In this document: piece by piece, positions 42,099-51,329 of the stretch | Layout of the letters: each line of letters starts with the position of its first letter | How positions within the stretch are numbered: the stretch's first letter is position 1 | DNA from: Anaerolineaceae bacterium | GTDB lineage: Bacteria; Chloroflexota; Anaerolineae; Aggregatilineales; Phototrophicaceae | Assembly: GCA_016124855.1 (NCBI GenBank) | Contig: WGMX01000023.1 | Span: forward strand, 1-64,000 | DNA: 64,000 bases | Reading direction: 5' to 3' | The notes under the pieces: generated by a model | Database searches by the model: none | The model's input: only the letters and a program-made list of their open reading frames with translations | Told to the model about the DNA's origin: nothing | Program-made: the position numbers and the translations under genes

Positions 42099-43006
42099 AA
42101 TCAAAATCGGATAGTGTGCTTACTCTTTCGAATCCCGTGCCACATGGTCAGAACATTTTTGCAAAACGGTCGATTAACCAGCGTAGCAATGTTGTGACAT
42201 CCATTCTGAAATATCTGTCGCTGATTATCGGCTCGGCGGCTATCTTGCTGCCGCTGGTTGTGATCTTCATGGCTTCATTTAAGACCGAGCAAGAATTTTA
42301 TAACACGCCGGTTTTTTCGCCGCCGAGCAATTTCTTGAATTTCCAAAACTTTAGCGATGCCTTTACGGGCGGTTTGATGGTGCAGGGATTTGCAAACACC
42401 ACCATCATATTGGTGTTTTCGTGTGCGGGTACTATTCTCATTGGAACGATGACGGCTTATGTGTTGAGCCGTTTCAATTTTAGAATCAACGCTGTGGTTT
42501 CTGGCTTGTTTTTATTGGCCGCGCTGATTCCGGGTGTATCTACACAGGTGGCAACTTTTCAGATTATCAGCGCTTTGGGATTGTTCAATAAAATCGGTTC
42601 GAACATCATTCTCAATCTGGGTACAGATGTGATTTCGGTGTATATCTTTTTGCAGTTTTTAAACGGTATTCCACGCGAACTGGATGAAGCGGCACTGATT
42701 GATGGGGCATCGTTCCTTGATGTTTACTGGAGAATTATCCTGCCACTTTTGATGCCAGCAATTGCTACTGTGCTGATTATTAAAGGTGTGGCGATTTACA
42801 ACGATTTTTACACACCCTTTTTGTACATGCCCGGCAAGGGATTGGGTACAATCTCAACGTCGTTGTTCCGGTTTATCGGGCCGTATAATGCTCATTGGGA
42901 AGTGATCTGTGCAGGTGTGGTGATTACGATTATGCCGACGTTGATTATTTTTCTGTTCCTGCAAAAATATATTTATAATGGGTTGACACAAGGGGCTGTT
43001 AAGTAA
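42095..43006 (+). CDS. CUT1 sugar ABC transporter permease (MalG-like)
   Basis: 303 residues with TM1 near 38-61, the EAA loop LDEAALIDGASFLDVYWRII (196-215) and the MalG-type tail FLQKYIYNGLTQGAVK. It overlaps its MalF-like partner by 4 bp. The next gene, a sugar isomerase, follows after 151 bp containing a palindrome. Confidence 0.95.
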   Translation: MKSKSDSVLTLSNPVPHGQNIFAKRSINQRSNVVTSILKYLSLIIGSAAILLPLVVIFMASFKTEQEFYNTPVFSPPSNFLNFQNFSDAFTGGLMVQGFANTTIILVFSCAGTILIGTMTAYVLSRFNFRINAVVSGLFLLAALIPGVSTQVATFQIISALGLFNKIGSNIILNLGTDVISVYIFLQFLNGIPRELDEAALIDGASFLDVYWRIILPLLMPAIATVLIIKGVAIYNDFYTPFLYMPGKGLGTISTSLFRFIGPYNAHWEVICAGVVITIMPTLIIFLFLQKYIYNGLTQGAVK

Positions 43007-43027
43007 AGCCCAAACATTCAATGATGC

Positions 43028-43047
43028 GGGCGGACAGCCGTCCGCCC
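43028..43047 (+). repeat. Intergenic palindrome GGGCGGAC..GTCCGCCC
   Basis: An 8-bp perfect stem with a 4-nt AGCC loop just after the permease stop, followed by CTACAAAACC. It is related to the palindrome at 40985-41004 and may damp read-through into the sugar-metabolism genes. Confidence 0.5.
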
Positions 43048-43157
43048 CTACAAAACCATTTTTGTGGTAATGCGTTTCGCTTATTTTTTTATTTTCTTCA
43101 ATACATTATTGCGCTTAACGAAGGCTGACCTCGTTCTTCGCAATGGGAGGATATGCT

Positions 43158-43985
43158 ATGCGTTTGGGCGCACCGATTGAAGCGACTGCATCTCCTGAAG
43201 AATGGATTGAATCGCTCAAAAAACAGGGTTATCGGGCGGCGTACTGTCCATTTGATTTTAGTGCTGACCAAGCGACACGACGAGCCTATGTTCACGCGGC
43301 ACAAGAAGCCGATATTATCATTGCTGAAGTTGGCGCATGGAGCAATCCGATTAGTCCTGACGATGGGGTTCGCAACGCAGCGATTGAAAAATGCCAGCAG
43401 CAGTTAGCATTAGCAGAGGACGTTGGGGCGCGCTGCTGCGTTAATATCGCAGGCGCGCGGGGCGAAAAGTGGGATGGCCCGTATGCAGATAATTTTTCGG
43501 CAGATACGTTTGGTTTGATTGTCGAAACAGTTCGCAAGATCATTGATAGCGTCAATCCCAAGCGTACTTTTTATACATTAGAGCCGATGCCCGCTATCGT
43601 TCCCGACTCGCCGGATAGTTATCTGGAATTGATTGCGGCAATTGACCGCCCACAGTTCGCAGTCCATCTTGATCCAGTGAATATGATTAGCAGCCCGCGC
43701 CGGTATTTCAGTAACGCGGCTTTTCTGGATGAGTGTTTCGATAAACTGGGGGCTTATATCAAAAGCTGCCACGCGAAAGACACCATCATACGCAATCCGC
43801 TTACGGTTCACATTGATGAAGTCCGTCCGGGATTGGGAACGCTCGATTATGTGACATTTTTGCGGCGGGCTAATCAACTTGATGCCGATATGCCGTTTAT
43901 GCTGGAACATTTACCGATGAGTGAGTATGCACCTTCGGCTGAATTTGTACGCCAAACGGCGAACACGTTGAATATCACTTTGTAG
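43158..43985 (+). CDS. TIM-barrel sugar phosphate isomerase/epimerase (second)
   Basis: AP_endonuc_2-type barrel, 275 residues from ATG at 43158, which has GGGAGG 7 nt upstream (an ATG at 43143 lies within that site and is less likely). Metal/active-site positions are visible: YTLEPMP (Glu), AVHLDPVNM (Asp), SCHAKDTI (His) and MLEHLP (Glu). The pattern resembles L-xylulose/hexulose 5- or 6-phosphate 3-epimerase-type proteins, without allowing exact assignment. It lies between the permeases and beta-mannosidase, 17 bp before the latter, so it probably processes the released monosaccharide. Confidence 0.88.
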   Translation: MRLGAPIEATASPEEWIESLKKQGYRAAYCPFDFSADQATRRAYVHAAQEADIIIAEVGAWSNPISPDDGVRNAAIEKCQQQLALAEDVGARCCVNIAGARGEKWDGPYADNFSADTFGLIVETVRKIIDSVNPKRTFYTLEPMPAIVPDSPDSYLELIAAIDRPQFAVHLDPVNMISSPRRYFSNAAFLDECFDKLGAYIKSCHAKDTIIRNPLTVHIDEVRPGLGTLDYVTFLRRANQLDADMPFMLEHLPMSEYAPSAEFVRQTANTLNITL

Positions 43986-44002
43986 ACAAGGACATTAGCA
44001 TC

Positions 44003-46447
44003 GTGAAACAAATATTATCTTTGAACGGCTCGTGGAACCTATTTAAGAGTCAGGAACAGGCCGCAATTCCAGCGTCCGTACCGGGCTGCGTTCATACCGA
44101 TTTGCTGGCGAATAAGCTGCTGGAAAATCCTTTTTACCGCGATAACGAACTCCAGCAAATGTGGGTTGGCGAAACGGATTGGCGTTATTCGCGCAGTTTT
44201 AATGTGACCTCAGAACTCCTAAGCCATGATCGTGTACTGCTGCGATGTCATGGGTTGGATACGATTGCAACACTTTATCTGAACGGTGCTTTGCTAGGAA
44301 GCGCTGACAACATGTTCCGCACATGGGAATATGATGTGAAGCCGGGACTGCATGAAGGCGAGAATACACTTGAAATACAATTTGCCGCGCCGATGCCTTA
44401 TGTGCGGCGGATGGACGCAGAAAAAGGGGAGATGGCCGGTTGGGTCGAGCCGATGCGAATCAACAGCGGTGCATGGATTCGCAAAGAGCCGTGCAACTTC
44501 GGATGGGATTGGGGGCCAAAGATGCCTACCTGCGGCATCTGGCGGGATATTGAGTTAGTGGCCTTCGATACGGCACGGTTGACCGATGTGAATATCCAGC
44601 AAGAGCATTACGACGGTCAGGTGGCGTTAAATATCAAGTTAGCGGCGGAACGGGCAGCCAATGACTCGTTGATGGCAGCGATTACGATTTCTAAAGATGG
44701 CAAAGTTGTTGTTACCCAGTCTGTAACGTTTACGGGTGACTTGGCTGAAGCAAGTATCGCTATCCCAAACCCGGAATTGTGGTGGGTGAATAACTTTGGT
44801 GAACAGCCGCTTTATACAGTTGAGGTTGTGTTGCAGGACACAAATGGTAAAGCGTTAGATTCATCAACAAAGAAGATTGGTTTGCGAACGTTGACGCTTG
44901 AACGTCATTCGGATGAATGGGGCGAGTCATTCTATTTTGCTTGTAATGGTGTGCCATTTTTTGCTAAGGGCGCGGATTGGATTCCAGCGAGTCCCTATCC
45001 GGGTGAGGCGGTCGATTACAAACGGTTTATTCAAGCGACCGCCGATGCCAATATGAATATGCTGCGGGTTTGGGGCGGTGGCATTTATGAAGAAGATGCC
45101 TTTTATGACATGTGCGACGAATATGGCATCGCCATCTGGCAAGATTTCATGTTTGCCTGCGGTACGTATCCGAGCTTTGATACCGAGTTTATGGAGAATG
45201 TCAAAGCTGAGGCGGAGGACAATATCAAGCGTATTCGTCATCATGCCTGTATGGCGTTGTGGTGCGGCAACAATGAGATTGAGCAGGGGATGCCTGATCC
45301 AAGCTGGAAGAAGTCAATGAGCTGGGAAGATTACAGTCGCTTGTTTGATAAGCTTCTGGCGGATTTAGTGCATGAACTCGCGCCGCAAACAGCTTATTGG
45401 CCGGGAAGCCCACATACATCACTTGGAGATCGAGAGGATCATCGCAGCCCTGAAAGCGGCGATACCCATTTGTGGGATGTTTGGCATGGCAAGAAACCTT
45501 TCGAGTGGTATCACACCCGTTTGGATCGGTTTGTGAGCGAGTTTGGTTTTCAGTCGTTCCCTGAACCGGAAACCGTTTCTGAGTTTACGCTGCCAGAAGA
45601 TCGTAATATCACCAGCTATGTGATGGAGCATCATCAACGCAGTGGGATTGGCAACAGCACAATTATTCATTACCTGCTGGATTGGTTCCGTTTGCCGACA
45701 TCGTTCGAATCGACGTTATGGCTGAGCCAGATTTTGCAAGCGATGGCGATGAAATATGCGGTCGAGCATTGGCGGCGGAATATGCCACGATCCATGGGAG
45801 CGCTGTACTGGCAGTTGAATGATATGTGGCCCGCGCCGAGTTGGGCATCGCTCGATTGGAAGGGCAACTGGAAGGCGCTGCATTACATGGCGCGGCGCTT
45901 CAATCTGCCGTTGATGGTTTCAGGTGTGCCAGATTGGGAGAACCATACCGTTCAGATTCATGTGACCAATGACATGAAAACTGAACAGACTGGGACAGTA
46001 GAATATACGATCACGGATGCACAGGGCAACATATTGGAGCAGGATCATTTTGATGTGTCGATTGATGCTGGAACGACAGACTGCTTCAAGACACTTGATT
46101 TGAGCGAGTTGATTAAAGCACATTCATCACGTGAGGTGGTGGTGTGGCTGCAACTCAAGGCGAACGGAGAAACTATCTCAGAGGATTTGGCGTTGTTCTG
46201 TCGTCCAAAGCATCTGAATTTGAAGCAACCTCAGATTTCGACAACTGTGCGCTCAACCCCCGCAGGCGGATACGATGTTGAATTGCTGACTGACTCCACC
46301 GCTTTGTATGTCTGGCTTGAATTATCCGGCGCAAAGTTTGGTGATAATTTCGTCCATTTGCGTCCGAATACGCCTAAGACTATTCATGTGGCGACGGACG
46401 CTATCGCAGATTTAAAAGTGAAGTCGCTTTTTGATACGTATCAGTAA
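44003..46447 (+). CDS. GH2 beta-mannosidase, cytosolic
   Basis: Family 2 beta-mannosidase of 814 residues. The N-terminus LNGSWNLFKSQEQAAIPASV, the jelly-roll segment LYLNGALLGSADNMFRTWEY and the block RKEPCNFGWDWGPKMPTCGI are typical of this subfamily. The catalytic acid/base is Glu425 (LWCGNNEIEQG) and the nucleophile Glu513 (RFVSEFGFQSFP). The GTG start at 44003 has AAGGACATTAGCATC before it. No signal peptide. It would remove beta-mannosyl residues from imported oligosaccharides, such as the chitobiose-linked core of N-glycans or mannans, complementing the GH38 alpha-mannosidase. It converges with the ROK kinase gene (4 bp between stops). Confidence 0.95.
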   Translation: MKQILSLNGSWNLFKSQEQAAIPASVPGCVHTDLLANKLLENPFYRDNELQQMWVGETDWRYSRSFNVTSELLSHDRVLLRCHGLDTIATLYLNGALLGSADNMFRTWEYDVKPGLHEGENTLEIQFAAPMPYVRRMDAEKGEMAGWVEPMRINSGAWIRKEPCNFGWDWGPKMPTCGIWRDIELVAFDTARLTDVNIQQEHYDGQVALNIKLAAERAANDSLMAAITISKDGKVVVTQSVTFTGDLAEASIAIPNPELWWVNNFGEQPLYTVEVVLQDTNGKALDSSTKKIGLRTLTLERHSDEWGESFYFACNGVPFFAKGADWIPASPYPGEAVDYKRFIQATADANMNMLRVWGGGIYEEDAFYDMCDEYGIAIWQDFMFACGTYPSFDTEFMENVKAEAEDNIKRIRHHACMALWCGNNEIEQGMPDPSWKKSMSWEDYSRLFDKLLADLVHELAPQTAYWPGSPHTSLGDREDHRSPESGDTHLWDVWHGKKPFEWYHTRLDRFVSEFGFQSFPEPETVSEFTLPEDRNITSYVMEHHQRSGIGNSTIIHYLLDWFRLPTSFESTLWLSQILQAMAMKYAVEHWRRNMPRSMGALYWQLNDMWPAPSWASLDWKGNWKALHYMARRFNLPLMVSGVPDWENHTVQIHVTNDMKTEQTGTVEYTITDAQGNILEQDHFDVSIDAGTTDCFKTLDLSELIKAHSSREVVVWLQLKANGETISEDLALFCRPKHLNLKQPQISTTVRSTPAGGYDVELLTDSTALYVWLELSGAKFGDNFVHLRPNTPKTIHVATDAIADLKVKSLFDTYQ

Positions 46448-46451
46448 GCAG

Positions 46452-47405
46452 TTATGTGGTGTTTTGGTAACGGGCGACGGCTAGGGCAGCATAGTCGCCA
46501 ATAAATTCGCCCAAGCCTGCGGGTAAAATTTGACAGACGGATAAAGCATAGGACAGTGTTTCCTGTTTGAGTACAGCTTGCATTGTTGGTTCGAGTATTT
46601 CGCGCTGGCGCATGTAGATGCCACCGATGACAATTCGCTCAGGGTTGAGTATGTCGATGAGAATACTCAATCCCTGACCGAGGCGACGAGCGACTATCTC
46701 AAAAATTTCACGGGCGAGTGGATCACTGCTGGCCGCGACTTTCTCAGCGGTAATTGAGGTGAGATCAGCTTCTGTCGGCGCAAAATCTGGTGATTTACCT
46801 GCTCGGATTGCAGCTTGAGTATACGAAGTGGCGAGTTGTTTGATGCCTCCGCCACTGCAAAACCCTTCGAATGAACCGAATTTCCCGTAACCTATAGGAC
46901 CATCTTGAGCAAGGCGAACATGACCGACTTCGCCAGCCATGTCGTTTGTGCCGCCGTAGAGTTTGCCATTCAGGATGAGGCCAGCGCCCATACCTGTGCC
47001 AAAAGTCAGAAAGATCATGTTCTGGCAACCTTGACCAGCGCCCCATAACCATTCGGCTAATGCGCCAGCGTTGGCATCATTTTGAAGGTCGACCGGTACA
47101 TGAAAAGCTTCTACGAAATGTTGGACAATAGGAATGGAATCCCAACCGGCTAAATTGGGCGGTGAGAGGATAAGCCCTTTTCTGCTGTCCAGCGGGCCGC
47201 CACAGCTAATGCCAATTGCAGATAAGGTTTGTTTTGCTATCAGTGTTTGTAGATGCGAAACCAAGAGGTTTTGGGTTTCCTGTGGTGTTGAGGGAGTCGG
47301 GAAACGGAATTTATCGACGATGTTGATATGGTCACCTTCGACTTGACCCAAACTAACCGCGCATTTCGTGCCGCCAATATCGATGCCTGCGAGAAGACTG
47401 CTCAT
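46452..47405 (-). CDS. ROK-family sugar kinase (glucokinase-like), lacking the zinc cysteines
   Basis: Sugar kinase of the ROK family, 317 residues from ATG at 47405. That ATG overlaps the SIS-gene stop as ATGA and gives the expected start SLLAGIDIGGTKCAVSLG; the longer open frame to 47513 is not needed. Phosphate-binding IDIGGTK, catalytic DLQNDANAGALAEW and FLTFGTGMGAGLILNGKLYG are all present. The usual zinc motif C-x-C-G-x2-G-C is replaced by GYGKFGSFEGFCSGGG. It probably phosphorylates a released hexose, perhaps mannose or glucose. Coupled with the SIS isomerase. Confidence 0.9.
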   Translation of the reverse strand: MSSLLAGIDIGGTKCAVSLGQVEGDHINIVDKFRFPTPSTPQETQNLLVSHLQTLIAKQTLSAIGISCGGPLDSRKGLILSPPNLAGWDSIPIVQHFVEAFHVPVDLQNDANAGALAEWLWGAGQGCQNMIFLTFGTGMGAGLILNGKLYGGTNDMAGEVGHVRLAQDGPIGYGKFGSFEGFCSGGGIKQLATSYTQAAIRAGKSPDFAPTEADLTSITAEKVAASSDPLAREIFEIVARRLGQGLSILIDILNPERIVIGGIYMRQREILEPTMQAVLKQETLSYALSVCQILPAGLGEFIGDYAALAVARYQNTT

Positions 47406-48034
47406 CCGAAAAATTCCTGTTCGAGCATGATGCACAGGGTATGGTAGATGGGTAAATGACGTTCTTGGATGGCAAGGGTGCGATCGTTGGGGACGCAAAT
47501 GGTTACGTCGCATAACTCACGCATTTTCCCGCCGGTTTTGCCAGTTAAGCCAATGGTGTGCAGACCGAGTGCTCTGGCGACGGTTAAGGCATAGCGAACA
47601 TTAACCGAATTGCCCGATGTGCTGATACCGATAAGGGTATCACCTTTGACCCCGTAGCCGAGTACCTGTTGGGCAAAGGTCATGTCGCCAGCCGTGTCGT
47701 TGATAACGGCACTGGCTAAAGCTGCATGTGCCGACAATGAAATCGCTGGCAGTGCGCCCTGTAGACGGTCGGCTAAATAGGTTCCCATGTCTGGATTGAT
47801 TTCGCTCAGTCGCTGGCGCAAATCATCGCCAATGGGGCGCTTGAGTTCGAAGCCCTTCATCAATTCACCAACGATATGATCGCTATCTGCGGCGCTGCCA
47901 CCGTTACCACAAACCAGGAGTTTGCCTTTATTTTGATAGGTAGTACGGAGCAGGTTAAAGGCGCTGTCAATATCGGTGATGCATGGTTCCAAATCGGGAT
48001 AATGCTCAAGCAGGTTGAGGAGTTCTTTGTGCAT
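47402..48034 (-). CDS. SIS-domain phosphosugar isomerase (GmhA/DiaA-like)
   Basis: A 210-residue sugar isomerase-domain protein. LLVCGNGGSAADSDHIVGEL (38-57) and GDTLIGISTSGNSVNVRYAL (131-150) are the two SIS phosphate-binding motifs, as in sedoheptulose-7-phosphate isomerase GmhA. With the ROK kinase 4 bp overlapping downstream, it probably handles a sugar phosphate from the mannosidase pathway rather than heptose for lipopolysaccharide (inference). DiaA-like regulatory proteins share the fold. Confidence 0.88.
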   Translation of the reverse strand: MHKELLNLLEHYPDLEPCITDIDSAFNLLRTTYQNKGKLLVCGNGGSAADSDHIVGELMKGFELKRPIGDDLRQRLSEINPDMGTYLADRLQGALPAISLSAHAALASAVINDTAGDMTFAQQVLGYGVKGDTLIGISTSGNSVNVRYALTVARALGLHTIGLTGKTGGKMRELCDVTICVPNDRTLAIQERHLPIYHTLCIMLEQEFFG

Positions 48035-48139
48035 ATGCTGTTTCCATTCTGATGTGTTCCGCTAGCATAAGTTTAGTCTACGACATAACTGAACTCAGCA
48101 AGTATAAACGCTTTAACCTGATCAGTAATGATCAAAACA

Positions 48140-48165
48140 AACATCTCAGCTTGCACCGAGATGTT
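48140..48165 (-). terminator. Terminator-like hairpin after DUF6582 gene
   Basis: AACATCTC (48140-48147) with GAGATGTT (48158-48165), 8 bp, loop 10 nt. On the minus strand it is followed by TGTTTTGATC, 42 nt after the DUF6582 stop. Confidence 0.55.
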
Positions 48166-48206
48166 TTCGACGATATATGATTTTGATTGGTGTCGAGTTA
48201 TAGTGA

Positions 48207-48455
48207 TTAGTCGCTGATTTCGACATCAAACTTTTTTGCCGCTTTTTTGATGCGGTTCTTGATGGTTTTTACTTCGTCGGCATCGTATTTGCTGGCGTTG
48301 TCTTTGTGGTTGATGTAGCTCCAAGCGGCGCGAACATGCTCCGCCGAGTCGATTGGATATTTCTTGTTGGTCGTATCAGCGAACTCAACATCACCATATT
48401 TATGTTCGCCTTCGCCGGGCTTTACGTCAGTACGCCGATCAATCTTGGTACTCAT
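48207..48455 (-). CDS. DUF6582 small basic protein
   Basis: An 82-residue charged protein of the DUF6582 type: RRTDVKPGEGEHKYGDVEFA, KKYPIDSAEHVRAAWSYINH and NRIKKAAKKFDVE. This family is widespread and of unknown function; it is often found near prophage or stress genes. Here it stands alone, with its own hairpin downstream. A ribosome site GGGAGGTTCAATC precedes the ATG. No TM or signal peptide. Confidence 0.8.
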   Translation of the reverse strand: MSTKIDRRTDVKPGEGEHKYGDVEFADTTNKKYPIDSAEHVRAAWSYINHKDNASKYDADEVKTIKNRIKKAAKKFDVEISD

Positions 48456-48647
48456 GATTGAACCTCCCGTAACTTTTCATATTTTCACATCAGAGTAGTG
48501 CGTTTAAGCTGAATTCTGTTTGACTCTTTACTCTAGACTCATTTTTGCACCGTTTAATGAAGTGTGGCAGAGACATATGGGCGGCTATTTCATGCCCGTT
48601 TTTCCTAAGTCGGTTTAGTTGTAAAGGTACTATTTTTCGCAGATATG

Positions 48648-48665
48648 ACCCTCAATCTTGAGGGT
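48648..48665. promoter_or_regulatory. 18-bp perfect palindrome upstream of PotD-like gene
   Basis: ACCCTCAATCTTGAGGGT: 8-bp arms around TC... read as ACCCTCAA-TC-TTGAGGGT. It lies 80 bp before the ATG of the PotD-like gene within an otherwise empty 289-bp gap, so an operator or leader hairpin is plausible. Confidence 0.4.
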
Positions 48666-48744
48666 AGTTTGAGGAAGCATTCGGATATAGTCTAAAAGGG
48701 TCATATAATGTGGTTTGCAAAGAGGAATCACTAGGGAGCGAACG

Positions 48745-49845
48745 ATGGTTAAGCGGTTCGTTTTATTATTGTTGGGAACACTCCTGACTGTTGGGAGTGT
48801 TCCGGCTGCCGCGCGTGATGAGCAGCATGGATTTTGGACTTGTCCTGAAGGTCTAAGCGGGCAAACTTTGAATGTGTATAACTGGACAACTTATATTGCC
48901 GAGGACACGATTTCGAACTTCGAGGAATTGTGCGGTGTAACAGTTGTTTATGATACCTATGCCAGCGACAGCGAGATGCAAGAGGCGTTGGAGCAGGGTA
49001 ACGAGGCTGGCTATGATGTGGTTGTGCCAACTGATTCGACGGTTTATGTGATGGTGGCTGAGAATTTATTCAGACCACTAAACTTCGATCATATACCGAA
49101 CTTTGCGAATGTTAGCCAACAGTTAAAGAATCCGCCTTATGATCCGAAAAATCAATTCACCGTGCCTTACCAATGGGGAACGATAGGCATCGGCTATAAC
49201 AAGACGAAGGTTGGTAAGACGGTCACCAGTTGGAATGACTTGTTTAGCTACCAAGGTTCGGTTGCATGGTTGGATGACGAACGTGCTATGCTGGGAGTGG
49301 CGCTGCGACTGCTGGGATATGACCCGAACACAGACAACCCTGACGAGGTGGCGAAAGCGGCGCAGTATTTGAAAGACCATTCGTCAAACTTGAAAGTAAT
49401 TGCGCCGGATGACGGTCAAGATCGGCTGGCAAAGGGCGAAGAAGATATGGTCATTGAGTACAGCGGCGATATTTTTCACCTGATTGCTGATTGCAAGTGT
49501 AATGACTTTGCATATGTGATCCCGCAAGAGGGAACGCGTGTATGGGTCGATAACATGGCGATTCCGGTGAACGCGCCGCATCCTGATCTGGCAGAAGCCT
49601 TCATTGATTATGTGTTGAATGCACAGGTTGGCGCGGACATCAGCAACTTTACCGCTTACGCATCGCCTAATCAGGCCGCGATTGATAATGGCTTAATTGA
49701 GCAAACTTATCTATCGAACACGGCTATTTATCCTGACGCAACGGTGATGAAAAGTCTGTTCTATGTGGTTTCCAGCCCTGAACTGGCACCGATTTTCACG
49801 CAGAACTGGGATGCTTTAAAAGCAACCCTGAATAGGAATCCGTAA
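48745..49845 (+). CDS. PotD/PotF-like polyamine-type binding protein, orphan
   Basis: Periplasmic binding protein, 366 residues from ATG at 48745 (AGGGAGCGAACG upstream), with a signal peptide (VKRFVLLLLGTLLTVGSVPA). The mature protein has LNVYNWTTYIAEDTISNFEE, DVVVPTDSTVYVMVAENLFR and VPYQWGTIGIGYNKTKV, all typical of spermidine/putrescine-type family 1 proteins. No permease or ATPase is nearby. Instead, a membrane protein with two extracytoplasmic domains starts 2 bp after its stop. It may therefore serve as a ligand-receptor for a sensor rather than for transport (inference). Confidence 0.9.
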   Translation: MVKRFVLLLLGTLLTVGSVPAAARDEQHGFWTCPEGLSGQTLNVYNWTTYIAEDTISNFEELCGVTVVYDTYASDSEMQEALEQGNEAGYDVVVPTDSTVYVMVAENLFRPLNFDHIPNFANVSQQLKNPPYDPKNQFTVPYQWGTIGIGYNKTKVGKTVTSWNDLFSYQGSVAWLDDERAMLGVALRLLGYDPNTDNPDEVAKAAQYLKDHSSNLKVIAPDDGQDRLAKGEEDMVIEYSGDIFHLIADCKCNDFAYVIPQEGTRVWVDNMAIPVNAPHPDLAEAFIDYVLNAQVGADISNFTAYASPNQAAIDNGLIEQTYLSNTAIYPDATVMKSLFYVVSSPELAPIFTQNWDALKATLNRNP

Positions 49846-49847
49846 TT

Positions 49848-51284
49848 ATGACGACCAATGTAGCCAGCTTAAAAGTTCCGACGCGGCGCAAACCAATCAT
49901 TCGCCGGCAGACCCGATACATGCTGCTGTTATATGGTGCGTTGGCGCTGCTGCTGTCATTAGTGGTGATCGCACAAACAGCCAGTGCGTACCGTACAGCC
50001 TATGACTTGTTTCAAGGTATCGCGGTTGTGAACAGCACAAAGGTTGATGCTGCGGAAGAAGCGTTGCAGCGACTGGCGAATACCAGCCAAGCGACAGCCG
50101 ATTATACGGCGTTGACTTCGGATACGCCGCTGTACGAGCAAGCCCAGAACGACATCTTCCGTAACTTCCAACGGTATCGTGACCAGATGTTTGTCCTACA
50201 AAGCAACCTTCAAAGTGAGGATGAGAAGGCGGCTTTCACGGTGGCGGATACCTATACCTACAGCCGATTCTGGCGGCATGTGGGCAATTTGATGGCACAG
50301 CGCAGCGATTTGACGGCGGCGCGGCAAGAATATCTGTTTGCGGATGCCCAGTTGCGTACCCGTATTATCCCGGCGCTGCAACAACTTGAAGCCTTGAACT
50401 TTGATGCGATGGTGGCGGCAGGTCAACGGGCGGGAACTGAGATTAGTCAACAGGTTTATTTGTTGGCGGTCTTTGGGATTCTTCTCGCCGTTGGGTTAAC
50501 CGTGCTGTCGTTCTGGCTGCGCGGGAAAGTGCGCCGAATACTAACACCGGGGATTGATATTGCGCTAATACTCGGATGGTTGCTCATACTGGTTATGGTG
50601 TTCAATTTATTGGCGCTGCCAACGCAACTAACACAGATGACTAATGATGCTTATTTTAGCATCAGCGGTGTATCACGCGTGTTGGTGCAGGCGAACCAAG
50701 CGAACCGTGCTGAAAGCAGTGCAGTCATTGATAGTGATCGCAAAGCAGACTGGTATAAGCAGTTTGATGATGCAGTAGAGTCAATCCAACTGCGTATTTG
50801 TGGGCAGCCGGATTGTATGCAGCAGACGTTCACCGCACCCAACAGACTGAGTATTAACTCTCAGGCTGTCGCAGGGGCGCAAACCATTTCAGATGCTAAT
50901 GAAGCCATCATTGATAACATTCGGCCTTTGTTGGCGCATTTAACCTATGGGGATGAAGTCCTTGCACTTGAAAAAGCACGGCTCGCTTTTGTGGACTACC
51001 TTAAGGTTAACGCCCAACTACGCGAGAAGATTGATGCAGGGGATACGACTGGTGCGGTTGAACTGAATACCGGTACGGCTGATGGTTCAAGCGAAGAAGC
51101 ATTCAACCGGTTTGTGAACGCTATTGATGAAGTGCGAACGGTCAACCAACAAGTATTCGATGACATCTGGAATACACAGCGTGAGGACTTGCCACGTAAT
51201 CAGGTGCTTTATGGTGTTGCTGGCTATCTGATTCTGATGGGATTGGTTGTTGCGGGTGTAGTACACCGCTTCCGTGAGTTATAA
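49848..51284 (+). CDS. Membrane protein with two extracytoplasmic helical domains, possible sensor
   Basis: No named family recognised. 478 residues with four TM helices (about 25-45, 203-223, 236-256, 455-473). Two mainly helical outside domains (46-202 and 257-454) look like the four-helix-bundle sensor modules of chemoreceptors. Almost nothing is cytoplasmic except the basic N-terminus, the RGKVRRILTPG loop and a 5-residue tail, so there is no output domain. It is co-transcribed with the PotD-like protein (2-bp gap), which suggests binding-protein-dependent sensing. It converges with the phosphatase operon, which might supply the output. Confidence 0.75.
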   Translation: MTTNVASLKVPTRRKPIIRRQTRYMLLLYGALALLLSLVVIAQTASAYRTAYDLFQGIAVVNSTKVDAAEEALQRLANTSQATADYTALTSDTPLYEQAQNDIFRNFQRYRDQMFVLQSNLQSEDEKAAFTVADTYTYSRFWRHVGNLMAQRSDLTAARQEYLFADAQLRTRIIPALQQLEALNFDAMVAAGQRAGTEISQQVYLLAVFGILLAVGLTVLSFWLRGKVRRILTPGIDIALILGWLLILVMVFNLLALPTQLTQMTNDAYFSISGVSRVLVQANQANRAESSAVIDSDRKADWYKQFDDAVESIQLRICGQPDCMQQTFTAPNRLSINSQAVAGAQTISDANEAIIDNIRPLLAHLTYGDEVLALEKARLAFVDYLKVNAQLREKIDAGDTTGAVELNTGTADGSSEEAFNRFVNAIDEVRTVNQQVFDDIWNTQREDLPRNQVLYGVAGYLILMGLVVAGVVHRFREL

Positions 51285-51329
51285 AGCCGGAATTGAACCG
51301 CAGAGAAAGCAGAGTGTAGAGGAGAAGTA

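Noticed and set aside
47406..47513. Longer N-terminus for the ROK kinase
   Set aside because: The extra 36 residues (rich in His/Pro/Arg) overlap the SIS gene in another frame; the ATG at 47405 gives the standard ROK start with ATGA coupling.
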